A stretch of 64,000 nt of DNA, from contig NZ_CP168151.1 of the NCBI RefSeq assembly GCF_026913205.2, positions 1-64,000 of the forward strand, written 5' to 3'. A program made the position numbers and the translations under genes. Each line of letters begins with the position of its first letter. Position 1 is the first letter of the stretch. Below are positions 26,906 to 36,176 of this stretch, piece after piece. This DNA comes from Lentilactobacillus sp. SPB1-3 (GTDB taxonomy: Bacteria > Bacillota > Bacilli > Lactobacillales > Lactobacillaceae). Below the pieces are notes generated by a model. It had not been told where the DNA came from. It did no database searches and was given only the letters and a program-made list of their open reading frames with translations.

Positions 26906-28111
26906 ATGCAAGAAATCAAACCAACTAAACCAGGAATTTACGGCCAACAATTCGGTGGCCAGTATATTCCCGAAACATTAATGTCTGAATTAGAAAAAAT
27001 CAACAAAGCATTCACAGATTTAAAACAAGATGCAAACTTTCAACAAGAATTGCATGACCTACTTGTAAACTATGCTAACCGTCCTTCATTGCTTTACTAC
27101 GCAAAGAACATGACCGAAGATCTTGGTGGTGCCAAAATTTATCTTAAACGAGAAGATTTGAATCATACTGGTGCTCACAAAATCAACAACGTAATTGGTC
27201 AAGCTTTAATGGCCAAACACATTGGCAAAAAGCGCTTGATTGCTGAAACCGGAGCTGGTCAACACGGTGTAGCAACAGCCACTATTGCCGCATTGCTTGG
27301 CATGGAATGCGAGATTTTCATGGGAAAAATTGATACTGATCGTCAAAAGCTAAATGTTTATCGTATGGAACTACTAGGTGCAAAAGTCCATGCTGTAACT
27401 AGCGGTTCAAAAGTTTTAAAAGATGCAGTTAACGCAACCCTTCAAGAATGGGCCACCCGATGTGACGATACTTTCTATATTATTGGTTCAGCAGTTGGAC
27501 CTCATCCTTATCCTGAAATGGTCAAATACTTTCAAAGTGTCATTAGTAAGGAATCAAAAGAACAGCTTAAAGCTAAGGAAAATCGTCTTCCCGACGCCGT
27601 TGTAGCCTGTGTTGGAGGAGGTAGTAACGCTATTGGTAGTTTTGCGGACTACATTGATAACCCAGAGGTGCAACTGATTGGCGTGGAAGCTGCTGGTAAA
27701 GGTGTGGACACAGATCAAACCGCAGCAACAATAGAACGAGGTTCAACCGGAATTTTCCATGGAATGAAATCAAAATTCCTACAGAACTCTGATGGTCAGA
27801 TTGATGAAGTGTACTCAATTTCCGCAGGTCTTGATTATCCTGGCGTTGGTCCTGAACACGCTGCCCTCGCGGACGAAGGTCGAGCTCAATACGTCGGAAT
27901 CACTGACGATGAAGCCGTAGATGCCTTCGAATATATTGCAAAAACTGAAGGCATCGTGGCAGCAATCGAAAGTTGTCATGCAGTTGCGTATGTTAAAAAA
28001 TTAGCTCCCACGATGAATAAAGATCAAATAATCATCTGTACCTTATCTGGAAGAGGAGATAAGGACGTGACCAGCATCGCCAAATACAAAGGAGTTGATA
28101 TTGATGAGTAA
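26906..28111 (+). CDS. trpB: tryptophan synthase beta chain
   Basis: 401-aa PLP enzyme joining indole and serine. The Schiff-base Lys92 is in HTGAHKINN, the phosphate-cup motif GGGSNAIG lies near residue 235, and the C-terminal serine loop is [10 protein letters not shown]. It forms the alpha2-beta2 channel with TrpA, whose start overlaps the last eight bases of this gene. Confidence 0.97.
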   Translation: MQEIKPTKPGIYGQQFGGQYIPETLMSELEKINKAFTDLKQDANFQQELHDLLVNYANRPSLLYYAKNMTEDLGGAKIYLKREDLNHTGAHKINNVIGQALMAKHIGKKRLIAETGAGQHGVATATIAALLGMECEIFMGKIDTDRQKLNVYRMELLGAKVHAVTSGSKVLKDAVNATLQEWATRCDDTFYIIGSAVGPHPYPEMVKYFQSVISKESKEQLKAKENRLPDAVVACVGGGSNAIGSFADYIDNPEVQLIGVEAAGKGVDTDQTAATIERGSTGIFHGMKSKFLQNSDGQIDEVYSISAGLDYPGVGPEHAALADEGRAQYVGITDDEAVDAFEYIAKTEGIVAAIESCHAVAYVKKLAPTMNKDQIIICTLSGRGDKDVTSIAKYKGVDIDE

Positions 28112-28874
28112 CCTGACTAAGATTTTTGAAAATAAAAAAGTTTTTATTCCCTTTGTCGTTGCTAACGATCCTGATTTCGACACCACAGTCGAAAATATCA
28201 TTACTTTAGCGAAAAACGGCGCAGATATCGTTGAGTTAGGTATTCCCTTCTCTGACCCAGTTGCAGATGGTCCGGTAATTCAATCTGCTGACCTTCGAGC
28301 TTTTAAAGCCGGTGTAACCACTGAACGAGTTTTTGAGATTATTTCAGAAGTAAGAAAGCATTCCGATATTCCCCTAGTTCTGCTATCTTATTTAAATATC
28401 CCCTTCAAATACGGTTATGAAAAATTCTTAAAACGTTGTGCTGACTTAAATATATCCGGCATCGTTATTCCTGACTTACCATTAGAAAGCCGCGATGAAA
28501 TCGCGCCGATCGCAAATGATTATGATATTGATATCATTCCATTGATTACCCCAACGTCGGGTCATCGAATAAAAGAAATTGCAGAAGCCGCCTCTGGTTT
28601 CATATATGTGGTGTCATCCTTAGGAATCACTGGTCAAAGAGATAATTTTTCTGAGCATCTAGCAGATCTGATAACTAATATTCGAAAATATACTGATGTC
28701 CCCACTGCCATTGGATTTGGCATCCATACTCCAAAACAGGCGACATCGATGGCCAAAATCGCTGATGGTGTCATAGTCGGAAGTGCTTTTGTTGACATAA
28801 TTGGGAAGCAAGGGCGCAATTCAGAAACAGAATTAGCCAATCTTGCCAAAGAAATAGCCACAGCCATTAAATAG
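28104..28874 (+). CDS. trpA: tryptophan synthase alpha chain
   Basis: 256-aa TIM barrel releasing indole from indole-glycerol phosphate. Catalytic residues are Glu44 in [10 protein letters not shown] and Asp55 in [17 protein letters not shown] holds the phosphate-site loop. ATG 28104 is nine bases after AAAGGAG; a TTG three codons upstream is too close to it. Last gene of the trpDCFBA operon; trpE and trpG are not here but at 59-61 kb. Confidence 0.97.
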   Translation: MSNLTKIFENKKVFIPFVVANDPDFDTTVENIITLAKNGADIVELGIPFSDPVADGPVIQSADLRAFKAGVTTERVFEIISEVRKHSDIPLVLLSYLNIPFKYGYEKFLKRCADLNISGIVIPDLPLESRDEIAPIANDYDIDIIPLITPTSGHRIKEIAEAASGFIYVVSSLGITGQRDNFSEHLADLITNIRKYTDVPTAIGFGIHTPKQATSMAKIADGVIVGSAFVDIIGKQGRNSETELANLAKEIATAIK

Positions 28875-28920
28875 AAAAAGCGCAAATAATGTAAAACTTT
28901 TACATTATTTGCGCTTTTTA
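28875..28920. terminator. bidirectional terminator after trpA
   Basis: AAAAAGCGCAAATAATGTAAAA and its complement around a single C; a very long perfect hairpin ending the trp operon and the converging gene. Confidence 0.9.
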
Positions 28921-28954
28921 TGAAAATGGAATTTTTAAATTTTGTAAATCGATT

Positions 28955-29608
28955 TTAAATTTCACTAACCACGGTAAATCTTTCATTAATATGTTTAGGA
29001 TTTTCAATTTCGTCAACAAACACTTTAGCTAATGTCTTGCTGTAAACAATTGATTTGCCATTTTTATTCTTCAACAAATCGTTAGCACCAATAGTATAAT
29101 CAGTTAATTCGCCGGCCTCGAACGTGCCACTAGGTGACACAGCAAACCAGTTAACTCCATTAGAATGCAGAAGCATCCGATATTCTTCAAATTGTGCCTT
29201 TGGGGTGGCAATCCAATCATCAGCATCTGGCATTTCCATTAACCGATCAAGTAATTGTTTGCCGTTACCAATATTCAAACTAGAAGCACCTAGTATAAAT
29301 CCTAAACGTGGCTTATCGTCTCCCTGCACCATCTTCATTAAATTGGTGGCTAACACAATATGTTTATCCGCAAGATTTTTATCACTTGGCGCAAATGCAT
29401 CAACTACTACATCAAAATCTTTGATTTCGTCATATGTTAATGTGAAGGCATCTTTTTCAAAGTAATGAATCTGATCGCCAAATTCATCTTCAGCCTTCTT
29501 GATATTTCTGACGATTGCCGTCACATCAATTCCACGTTTAACAGCTTCCTCTGTGATGGCACTACCTGCCATTCCTGTTGCACCAATGACTCCAATTTTG
29601 ATTGTCAT
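28955..29608 (-). CDS. NAD(P)H-binding Rossmann protein
   Basis: 217-aa SDR-like protein. The nucleotide loop GVIGATGMAGSAI is at residues 6-18, DVVVDAFAPSD follows near 65, and YRMLLHSNGVNWFAVSPSGTFEAGELT near 150 resembles NmrA-type proteins of Lactobacillaceae. The substrate is unknown. It is monocistronic and divergent from the sugar porter; the spacer between them carries catabolite-type operators that serve the porter. Confidence 0.82.
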   Translation of the reverse strand: MTIKIGVIGATGMAGSAITEEAVKRGIDVTAIVRNIKKAEDEFGDQIHYFEKDAFTLTYDEIKDFDVVVDAFAPSDKNLADKHIVLATNLMKMVQGDDKPRLGFILGASSLNIGNGKQLLDRLMEMPDADDWIATPKAQFEEYRMLLHSNGVNWFAVSPSGTFEAGELTDYTIGANDLLKNKNGKSIVYSKTLAKVFVDEIENPKHINERFTVVSEI

Positions 29609-29907
29609 AACTTTCCCTCCACAATTTTTTTATCTACATCCCAGTATTCGAGATTTCCCTGTGGTAGTCAAATATCAAGCTTGTTAAATTATGAAGTCTT
29701 TGTGTTTTTTCTGAAAACTTTGTGTAAACGCTTGCAATTTTGTAAAAAATTTACTATCGTATAGTACATAAGGAAACCGCTTACATATTTATTGTTTTGT
29801 TTCAGTTATCAATCATTTATAAATCTATTTTTTAGCTATATTTTCATTGGTAGCAAAAATCATATGTTAGCTGGTTACCTAACAAAGTTATTTAGGAGGC
29901 TTGTTTT
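29609..29907 (+). promoter_or_regulatory. regulatory spacer with two cre-like sites before the sugar porter
   Basis: No gene lies here. A cre-like TGTAAACGCTTGCA sits at 29723-29736 and overlaps a -35 (TTGCAA, 29732-29737; -10 TATCGT, 29755-29760, spacer 17). A second, GGAAACCGCTTACA, lies at 29772-29785. Positions fit CcpA repression of the porter. A long untranslated stretch follows to the AGGAGG before 29908. Confidence 0.6.
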
Positions 29908-31311
29908 ATGCAAAGAAAGCATAGTTTAAGTACAGGCGCCATTTTCTTCTTCGGAGCGCTTGGTGGTTTACTTTTTGGATTCGACACAGGTATTATTTCA
30001 GGTGCTTCTCCTTTAATTGAAACCAACTTCAGTTTGAGTGTTGCTCAAACTGGATTTATCACTTCATCAGTTTTAATCGGATCATCAGTAGGTGCCCTAT
30101 CAATTGGACCTCTTTCCGATAAGTTCGGACGGAAAAAGCTATTGATTCTTGCTTCAATTTTATTCCTAGTTGGTTCAGGATTATCAATGGTTGCTGGTGG
30201 ATTTACATCAATGGTTGTTGCCAGAATTATTCTTGGTTTGGCCGTTGGTGCTGCATCAGCTTTAACTCCAGCATACCTTGCTGAGTTAGCTGATGCTGAT
30301 CACCGTGGTTCATTAGGAACAATGTTCCAGTTAATGTTAACATTCGGTATCTTAATGGCTTATGTTTCAAACTTAGGATTCTTGGGTCACAACTTACTTG
30401 GTGTTCGTGACTGGCGGTGGATGTTAGGATCAGCATTGATCCCAGCCGTTGTGTTATTCATCGGTGCCATCTTATTACCAGAATCTCCTCGTTTCCTTGC
30501 TGAAAAAGGTGAGATTGACGAAGCCAGAGAAACTCTTCACGTCCTTCGTAAAAACATTCCCGATGCAGATCCTGATAAGGAATTAGATGAAATTATCGAA
30601 GTTTCAAAACAACCTAAGGGTGGAATCAAAGAGTTATTCACATTTGCTCGTCCAGCCGTTATCGTTGCCGTCGGAATTATGTTCCTACAACAACTTGTTG
30701 GTATCAACTCAGTTATTTACTTCTTACCACAAGTATTTATCAAAGCATTCGATTTCCCTGAAAGCAATGCCATTTGGATTTCAGTATTTATTGGAGTTGT
30801 TAACTTCATTTGTACTATTATCGCTTACAAGATCATGGATCGTTTCGACCGTAAAAAGATTCTTGAATTTGGTTCAATCGTTATGGCAATTTCAATTGGT
30901 ATCTTATCAGTTATCAACTTCACAATGCCTGTAACTGTAACTGCTATTCCAACAATCATCTTAATTGCCATTTACATCTTTGGATTCGCAGTTTCATGGG
31001 GACCAATTGCTTGGGTTCTTATCGGTGAAGTCTTCCCACTAAACGTTCGTGGTATTGGTTCATCAATTGGATCAGCCGCAAACTGGATTGGTAACTTTAT
31101 CGTTTCTCAATTCTTCTTAACTCTATTAGCATCATTCCATAACAACATTGGTGGTCCATTCGCCGTATTTACTGTATTCGCTGTCTTATCATACTTCTTC
31201 GTTAAATACTACGTTCCAGAAACTCGTGGTAAATCACTTGAAGACATTGAAATGCAATTACGTCACGATCACGATGTCAAAGAAGCCAAAAAAGCTGAAG
31301 AATCTAAATAA
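29908..31311 (+). CDS. sugar:proton symporter (MFS, SP family)
   Basis: 467-aa twelve-helix transporter of the XylE/AraE/GalP group. Signatures are GGLLFGFDTGIISGA at residues 19-33, DKFGRKK in loop 2-3, PESPRFL in the middle loop, QQLVGINSVIYF in helix 7 and PETRGKSLEDIE at the C-terminus. It imports a pentose or hexose; the exact sugar cannot be told. AGGAGG lies ten bases before the ATG. The two upstream cre-like sites predict glucose repression. Confidence 0.92.
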   Translation: MQRKHSLSTGAIFFFGALGGLLFGFDTGIISGASPLIETNFSLSVAQTGFITSSVLIGSSVGALSIGPLSDKFGRKKLLILASILFLVGSGLSMVAGGFTSMVVARIILGLAVGAASALTPAYLAELADADHRGSLGTMFQLMLTFGILMAYVSNLGFLGHNLLGVRDWRWMLGSALIPAVVLFIGAILLPESPRFLAEKGEIDEARETLHVLRKNIPDADPDKELDEIIEVSKQPKGGIKELFTFARPAVIVAVGIMFLQQLVGINSVIYFLPQVFIKAFDFPESNAIWISVFIGVVNFICTIIAYKIMDRFDRKKILEFGSIVMAISIGILSVINFTMPVTVTAIPTIILIAIYIFGFAVSWGPIAWVLIGEVFPLNVRGIGSSIGSAANWIGNFIVSQFFLTLLASFHNNIGGPFAVFTVFAVLSYFFVKYYVPETRGKSLEDIEMQLRHDHDVKEAKKAEESK

Positions 31312-31314
31312 AAT

Positions 31315-31352
31315 TAAAAAAGTATGCAGCTCAACTGCCGCATACTTTTTAT
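31315..31352 (+). terminator. terminator after sugar porter
   Basis: AAAAAGTATGC and GCATACTTTTT arms with a short CTCAACTG loop region and T run. Confidence 0.8.
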
Positions 31353-31368
31353 TTTACAATTTATGCTT

Positions 31369-31384
31369 TACTTACTAAAAGTAA
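31369..31384. promoter_or_regulatory. candidate HxlR operator before the nitroreductase
   Basis: TACTTACTAAAAGTAA, identical over 16 bases to the site at 21155-21170 in front of the DMT transporter. It is followed by a -10-like TATAAT at 31390-31395. Confidence 0.55.
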
Positions 31385-31445
31385 TCAGTATAATGAAATT
31401 ATAGATTAAATTTTAACTCAAAAAACAAAGTGAGGTATTCAACAC

Positions 31446-32048
31446 ATGAAGGAACAATTTTTAGACTTATCAAAAAACCGTCGATCAATCTACGCCTTAG
31501 GACGTAACGTTAGTCAAACACCTGATGAAATCGTTAACCTAATTGAAGAAAACATTAAGTGGGCACCAACTGCATTTAATAATCAAACTACTCGTGCCAT
31601 CATCTTATTCGGTGAGAATCACGAAAAGCTTTGGGATATCGTGGCTGATAGACTTAAATCAGAAGTTCCTAGTGAAGAAGCCTACCAAAAGACTTTGCAA
31701 AAATTAAACAGCTTTAAGGCTGCCTTTGGATCTGTATTATTCTTCACTGACACAAACGTTGTTCATGAATTTGAAAACAACTTTGCTCTATATGCTGATA
31801 ACTTTGCTGACTGGGCTGAGCAAGCTCAAGGTAACGCTCAATTCTCAGTTTGGACTTCATTGGCTGAAAATGGAATTGGTGCTAACCTTCAACATTACAA
31901 CCCACTAATTGATGATCTCGTAAAAGATGCATTTAATGTTCCTGATGGCTGGCGTCTCCGTGCTCAATTGAACTTTGGTTCTATCGAAGCACCCGCCGGC
32001 GAAAAGGAATTCATGAATGATGCAGATCGTTTCAGAGTACTGAAGTAA
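31446..32048 (+). CDS. nitroreductase family protein
   Basis: 200-aa flavoprotein of the Frm2-like nitroreductase branch. RRSIYALG near residue 12 and KWAPTAFNNQTTRAIILFG near 40 form the FMN-binding region; VWTSLAENGIGANLQHYNP near 140 is the second FMN element. It probably reduces nitro-compounds or quinones with NAD(P)H. The 16-bp dyad shared with the HxlR-controlled transporter suggests that one of the two HxlR proteins represses it. Confidence 0.9.
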   Translation: MKEQFLDLSKNRRSIYALGRNVSQTPDEIVNLIEENIKWAPTAFNNQTTRAIILFGENHEKLWDIVADRLKSEVPSEEAYQKTLQKLNSFKAAFGSVLFFTDTNVVHEFENNFALYADNFADWAEQAQGNAQFSVWTSLAENGIGANLQHYNPLIDDLVKDAFNVPDGWRLRAQLNFGSIEAPAGEKEFMNDADRFRVLK

Positions 32049-32072
32049 TTAATAAATTCAAAAGCCGTCATT

Positions 32073-32116
32073 AAAAAAGCCACTCGCAATCGTATGTGAT
32101 TGTGAGCGGCTTTTAA
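32073..32116 (+). terminator. terminator after nitroreductase
   Basis: AAAAAAGCCACTCGCAATC / GATTGTGAGCGGCTTTT hairpin with a six-base loop. Confidence 0.8.
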
Positions 32117-32294
32117 TAATTCTTAGATGCAATGTAAGTTTTCTTATCAACGTTTACAGCGATTGTTTCATGTGTAACACATATTTATATCTACTATGTT
32201 TGACAGCTAAAAAACAGCTTCATAGCTGGATAAAGAGACCCTTCAGGAGTTACTTTAATCCAGCGTTAATAGCCATTTGCATTCTTTCAAGACA
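32117..32294 (+). other. gene-free stretch with a cre-like site and a hairpin
   Basis: No credible ORF. TATCAACGTTTACA (32145-32158) matches the cre consensus except at one position, but no gene starts downstream. TTGACA at 32200-32205 has no good -10. CTGGATAAAG (32226-32235) and CTTTAATCCAG (32253-32263) form a ~10-bp stem. It may be a small RNA or a decayed promoter region; evidence is thin. Confidence 0.25.
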
Positions 32295-32338
32295 TTAAAA
32301 AATCACTATGGACAGTTTATCCATAGTGATTTTTTTTG
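32295..32338. terminator. bidirectional terminator
   Basis: AAAAAATCACTATGGA and TCCATAGTGATTTTTTTT arms; ends the maltose operon on the minus strand. Confidence 0.85.
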
Positions 32339-32352
32339 CGTCAATAATTAAA

Positions 32353-34617
32353 TTATTTGGTTAATTCGACATTCTTACCTGCAACGTCAATCGTAATTGG
32401 TTCGCCATCGATCAATTTAAAGTTAGCACCAGATTCATCAACAGTGACCTCAATAACTCGATTTCTGAATACTTGACGGAATGAGTAGTGATTCCATTTC
32501 TTTGGTAGGAATGGTGCAAAATGAAGCTTGCCATCACGAACTCTCATACCAGCGAACCCTTGAACAACTGCAATCCATCCACCAGTCATAGCAGTAACAT
32601 GTAATCCATCCACTGTGTCGTTATTGTAGTTATCTAGATCCAAACGAGCGGTTCTTTCATATAATTCAACAGCTTTATCTTCGTAATGCAAGTCAGAAGC
32701 CAATACTGAATGAATTGCAGCCGACAAACTTGATTCATGAACCGTAAGTGGTTCATAGAAGTCGAAGTTAGCCTTCTTTTGTTCAGGAGTATAGTCATCA
32801 ATAAAGTCCCAGATTCCTTGAAGGACATCCCCTTGCTTAATATATGGTGACCGCAGAATCTTGTCCCATGACCACTTCTGGTTCAATGGTAAATCATCTT
32901 CTCCTAGAGAACTTACTGGCTTGATATCTTTATCTAAGAAGCCATCATGTTGAACAAAGATATTAAGATCCTTGTCGTAAGGAAGATACATCCGATCAAC
33001 AATATCTTGCCACTTCTGTTTATCAGCATCTGTAATGTCCAGCTTAGATTGCCATTCTGGAGAAACATTATCAAGAATAGATAAGGTGTATTTTAATGTC
33101 CATTGAGCAAGAATATTCGTGTACCAGTTGTTATCAACGTTGTTTTCGTATTCATCAGGGCCAGTAACTCCATGAATCATGTACTTTTGTTTACGTTCGC
33201 TAAAGTGAACTCGATCAGCCCAGAACTTAGAAATTTCAACTAGGACCTTAGCTCCTTCATTTTGAACGTATGATTCGTCATCGGTGTAACGAGTGTAGTT
33301 ATAAATTGCGAAGGCGATGTCACCATTTCGGTGGATTTCCTCAAACGTAATTTCCCACTCGTTATGACATTCAATACCATCAAAGGTAACCATTGGGAAC
33401 AATGCACCCTTTAGCCCTTGTTGCTTAGCATTATGGTAAGCTCCATCCAATTGCTTGTAACGATACATCAATAGATTCCTGGTAACTTGAGGATTAGTAA
33501 TCCCTAAGTAAACTGGTACCGCAAAAGCTTCGGTATCCCAATAAGTTGCTCCACCGTACTTTTCACCAGTGAACCCTTTAGGACCAATATTAAGGCGGGC
33601 ATCCTCACCATAGTAAGTTGAGAATAGTTCAAACAGATTGAAACGAATTCCTTGTTGAGCTTCGTCATCGCCACTAATTTGAATATCCGACTTCTCCCAA
33701 CGATCAGCCCAAATATCTGCGTGAGCGGTAAATAATTCAGCATAACTTTCACCAGCTACTTTGTCACTTAGTTTGTGCATTGCATCAGTTAGCTTAGCTT
33801 CAGTGTCATAGTCTCTTGATGTAACAACGATTACTCGTTTTTCGAGTTGAGTTAGCTCCCCTACCTTTAAGGTAGTAGCAAATTCATTAACAACTTCCTT
33901 ATCGTTAGGTTGGCTAACTTGTTGTGAACTCATATCAGTTACATGACGCATCTCCATGCCGACAGTAAAGCGTGGTGTGCCAAATGGATTATCAACAGTT
34001 CTAGTAACTACGTCACCTGTGTCAGTTCCTTGGTCAGTATTCAATACCTCCCAGAACCGTTCATCATAGTTAGCATCTTCATTTTCAACATCGGCGTCGA
34101 TGGCTGAATCGATGATTACTTCCACATTACTATTACCAACGTTTTTTGCAGTCACTCTTTGAACTGATAGTTCTTGTTGAGCAACACTCAAGAATCGTTC
34201 AAACGTTAGTTGGACTTCAGCGTCACCCTTAGTAACGATAAATGAACGGGTTAATAATGATTGTTTCATATCAAGGTTCAAAGTGAAGTCAGAAATTTGA
34301 TCCTTAGCTAAATCCACTACCTCACCATTGATCTTAATGTGCATCTTGATAAAGTTTGTTGCGTTAACAACTTTACCAAAATATTCTGGATAACCATTTT
34401 TCCACCAACCAACACGAGTCTTATCTGGGTACCAAACCCCTCCCAAATAGATTCCTGCTAAAGTATCGCCTGAGTAATCTTCTTCAAAGAAACCACGCAT
34501 GCCCATGTATCCATTACCGAGACTAGTCATGGATTCTTGAAGTCGTTTGTTTTCTGATTCGGTTTTAAATGTATGTGTAACCACATTCCATGGTTGCACA
34601 TCGAAGGTTCTCTTCAT
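32353..34617 (-). CDS. mapA: maltose phosphorylase (GH65)
   Basis: 754 aa, full length for GH65. It converts maltose and phosphate to glucose and beta-glucose 1-phosphate in the cytosol. MTSLGNGYMGMRGFFEE lies near residue 35, YWDTEAFAVPVYL near 360, and the catalytic acid region GPDEYENNVDNNWYTN near 485. The AGAGAGGATATTAAAT context precedes the ATG. It follows the sugar transporter gene by 14 bases. No beta-phosphoglucomutase gene is beside it, which is unusual for this cluster. Confidence 0.93.
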   Translation of the reverse strand: MKRTFDVQPWNVVTHTFKTESENKRLQESMTSLGNGYMGMRGFFEEDYSGDTLAGIYLGGVWYPDKTRVGWWKNGYPEYFGKVVNATNFIKMHIKINGEVVDLAKDQISDFTLNLDMKQSLLTRSFIVTKGDAEVQLTFERFLSVAQQELSVQRVTAKNVGNSNVEVIIDSAIDADVENEDANYDERFWEVLNTDQGTDTGDVVTRTVDNPFGTPRFTVGMEMRHVTDMSSQQVSQPNDKEVVNEFATTLKVGELTQLEKRVIVVTSRDYDTEAKLTDAMHKLSDKVAGESYAELFTAHADIWADRWEKSDIQISGDDEAQQGIRFNLFELFSTYYGEDARLNIGPKGFTGEKYGGATYWDTEAFAVPVYLGITNPQVTRNLLMYRYKQLDGAYHNAKQQGLKGALFPMVTFDGIECHNEWEITFEEIHRNGDIAFAIYNYTRYTDDESYVQNEGAKVLVEISKFWADRVHFSERKQKYMIHGVTGPDEYENNVDNNWYTNILAQWTLKYTLSILDNVSPEWQSKLDITDADKQKWQDIVDRMYLPYDKDLNIFVQHDGFLDKDIKPVSSLGEDDLPLNQKWSWDKILRSPYIKQGDVLQGIWDFIDDYTPEQKKANFDFYEPLTVHESSLSAAIHSVLASDLHYEDKAVELYERTARLDLDNYNNDTVDGLHVTAMTGGWIAVVQGFAGMRVRDGKLHFAPFLPKKWNHYSFRQVFRNRVIEVTVDESGANFKLIDGEPITIDVAGKNVELTK

Positions 34618-34631
34618 ATTTAATATCCTCT

Positions 34632-35990
34632 CTATTCCTTATAAGTTTCCTTAATAAATCCAACGGATAAGGCACCAAGGGCCATGATGATCCCTGCAAG
34701 AATGAACATGTTTTCTTGAAGTCCGCCTAATAGTGGGAATAATGCAAAACTAGCAAGTGATGCAACGATTTGTGGTAAACAAATTGAACCGTTAAATAGT
34801 CCAAGGTATGTTCCCATATGTTCACCATTTAATGCGTTAGTAATCATTGTTAATGGGTAAGTGTTCATTGATGCCCATGCCATACCAACGAAGATGTATG
34901 AAACAACCAATAAACTTTGTGAGTGAACAAAGAAGACTGAGATAAAACCAACTGCACCAATTGCTAAACTAAGTGAGTAACCTAGTTTGTGATGATTATT
35001 TGGTAATTTAGCTAATACATATGACCAAACAACAGCTGCGATTGATTGAACTGCAGCTAAAACTCCATACCAGTTACCAGCAGCCTGATAGCCTGCTGAA
35101 GCAGCATTGGTTGTGTTCCAAACATTATGAGCAATGGCACCTGCTGAGTAAGTCCAGAGGTATTGGAATGCGATCCAGCAGAAGAACTGAACAAGTGAAA
35201 CTGTCCAGAATACTTTAGGAGCTTTTTTCAACAATGCAAACCAGTTACCACCAGTTGAATTAGCATCTTCTGAGATTCCATGATACTTAGCATATGTTTG
35301 TGGATCATATTCATGAACTCTTAAAATTGTAAACAAACTAGTAATTAATAGCAATGCAGCACCAACGTAGAATGAAACAACAACTGATTGTGGAACCACA
35401 CCTTTTTTAGCAGTGTTAGCAATACCCATAGCAGTAAAGAGGAATGGGAAGATGGCTGCCAAAACAGCACCACCATTTGATAAGAAACTTTGAATTCCGT
35501 AGGCATAACTCTTTTGGTCATCATTTACCATATCACCAACCATCATCTTAAATGGTTGCATAGCGATATTTGATGAAACATCCAAAAGAGCCACTGTAAC
35601 TGCTCCGAAGACTAATGCAGTGATTGATGCATAACCGAAACCAAAACTACCTGAATTAGGAAGTAAACACATAACAATAATTGCAATTAATGTTCCTAAT
35701 GCCAAGTATGGTAGTCTCCGGCCACCTAATTTAGGTGCCCAGGTTCTATCTGAATAATAACCAATAATTGGTTGAACAATTAATCCTGCAAGAGGTGGCA
35801 AGATAAAGAACCAACCCAAGTTATTGGGATCTGCCCCGATTGTTTGAAATATTCGGCTCATTTGTGAGCTTTGCAACGTGAATGCCATCTGAACCCCTAA
35901 AAATCCAAAATTGATCATCCAGATTGTGCTGGCTGGTAACTTCGGCAGTCCATGTGTCTTAGCAGTAGTTGCGGTGCCTTTTTCATCCAT
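34632..35990 (-). CDS. maltose-type MFS transporter (SLC45-like)
   Basis: 452-aa twelve-helix transporter. MINFGFLGVQMAFTLQSSQMSRIF in helix 1 and GWFFILPPLAGLIVQPIIGYYSDRTW between helices 2 and 3 are typical of the SLC45-like permeases paired with mapA in lactobacilli. It likely imports maltose by proton symport. ATG 35990 has GGAGGGG seven bases upstream; a TTG five codons earlier overlaps the SD. It is cotranscribed with mapA. Confidence 0.88.
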   Translation of the reverse strand: MDEKGTATTAKTHGLPKLPASTIWMINFGFLGVQMAFTLQSSQMSRIFQTIGADPNNLGWFFILPPLAGLIVQPIIGYYSDRTWAPKLGGRRLPYLALGTLIAIIVMCLLPNSGSFGFGYASITALVFGAVTVALLDVSSNIAMQPFKMMVGDMVNDDQKSYAYGIQSFLSNGGAVLAAIFPFLFTAMGIANTAKKGVVPQSVVVSFYVGAALLLITSLFTILRVHEYDPQTYAKYHGISEDANSTGGNWFALLKKAPKVFWTVSLVQFFCWIAFQYLWTYSAGAIAHNVWNTTNAASAGYQAAGNWYGVLAAVQSIAAVVWSYVLAKLPNNHHKLGYSLSLAIGAVGFISVFFVHSQSLLVVSYIFVGMAWASMNTYPLTMITNALNGEHMGTYLGLFNGSICLPQIVASLASFALFPLLGGLQENMFILAGIIMALGALSVGFIKETYKE

Positions 35991-36031
35991 AAAATTCCCC
36001 TCCAATTTACTTTTTCTATGTTACGAGGTCA

Positions 36032-36068
36032 TTATCACATGCACTAGATTTTTTTGCAAACGCTTGCA
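36032..36068 (-). promoter_or_regulatory. maltose operon promoter and LacI/CcpA operator
   Basis: TTGCAA (36059-36054) and GATAAT (36037-36032), spacer 16. TGCAAACGCTTGCA (36055-36068), a perfect palindrome, overlaps the -35 and fits a MalR or CcpA operator. Confidence 0.7.
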
Positions 36069-36114
36069 TAACGTTTTTGGTCTAAACCGGTCTTCCAAAC
36101 CCACGTCGCGCCAT

Positions 36115-36128
36115 TGATAGCGGTTACA
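36115..36128. promoter_or_regulatory. second cre-like operator
   Basis: TGATAGCGGTTACA; its complement TGTAACCGCTATCA matches the cre consensus TGWNANCGNTNWCA at every defined position. It lies 60 bases upstream of the first operator, allowing looping by LacI-family proteins. Confidence 0.6.
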
Positions 36129-36138
36129 AGAAAATAAA

Positions 36139-36172
36139 TAAAAAAAGTTTCCAAAATATCTTGGAAACTCTT
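36139..36172 (-). terminator. terminator of the malR-like gene
   Basis: Minus strand GAGTTTCCAAGATATTTTGGAAACTT followed by a T run; separates the regulator from the maltose operon. Confidence 0.8.
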
Positions 36173-36176
36173 AAAC

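Noticed and set aside
29124-29465. 113-codon frame on the plus strand
   Set aside because: It lies entirely antisense to the NAD(P)H-binding protein gene, has no SD and no family resemblance.
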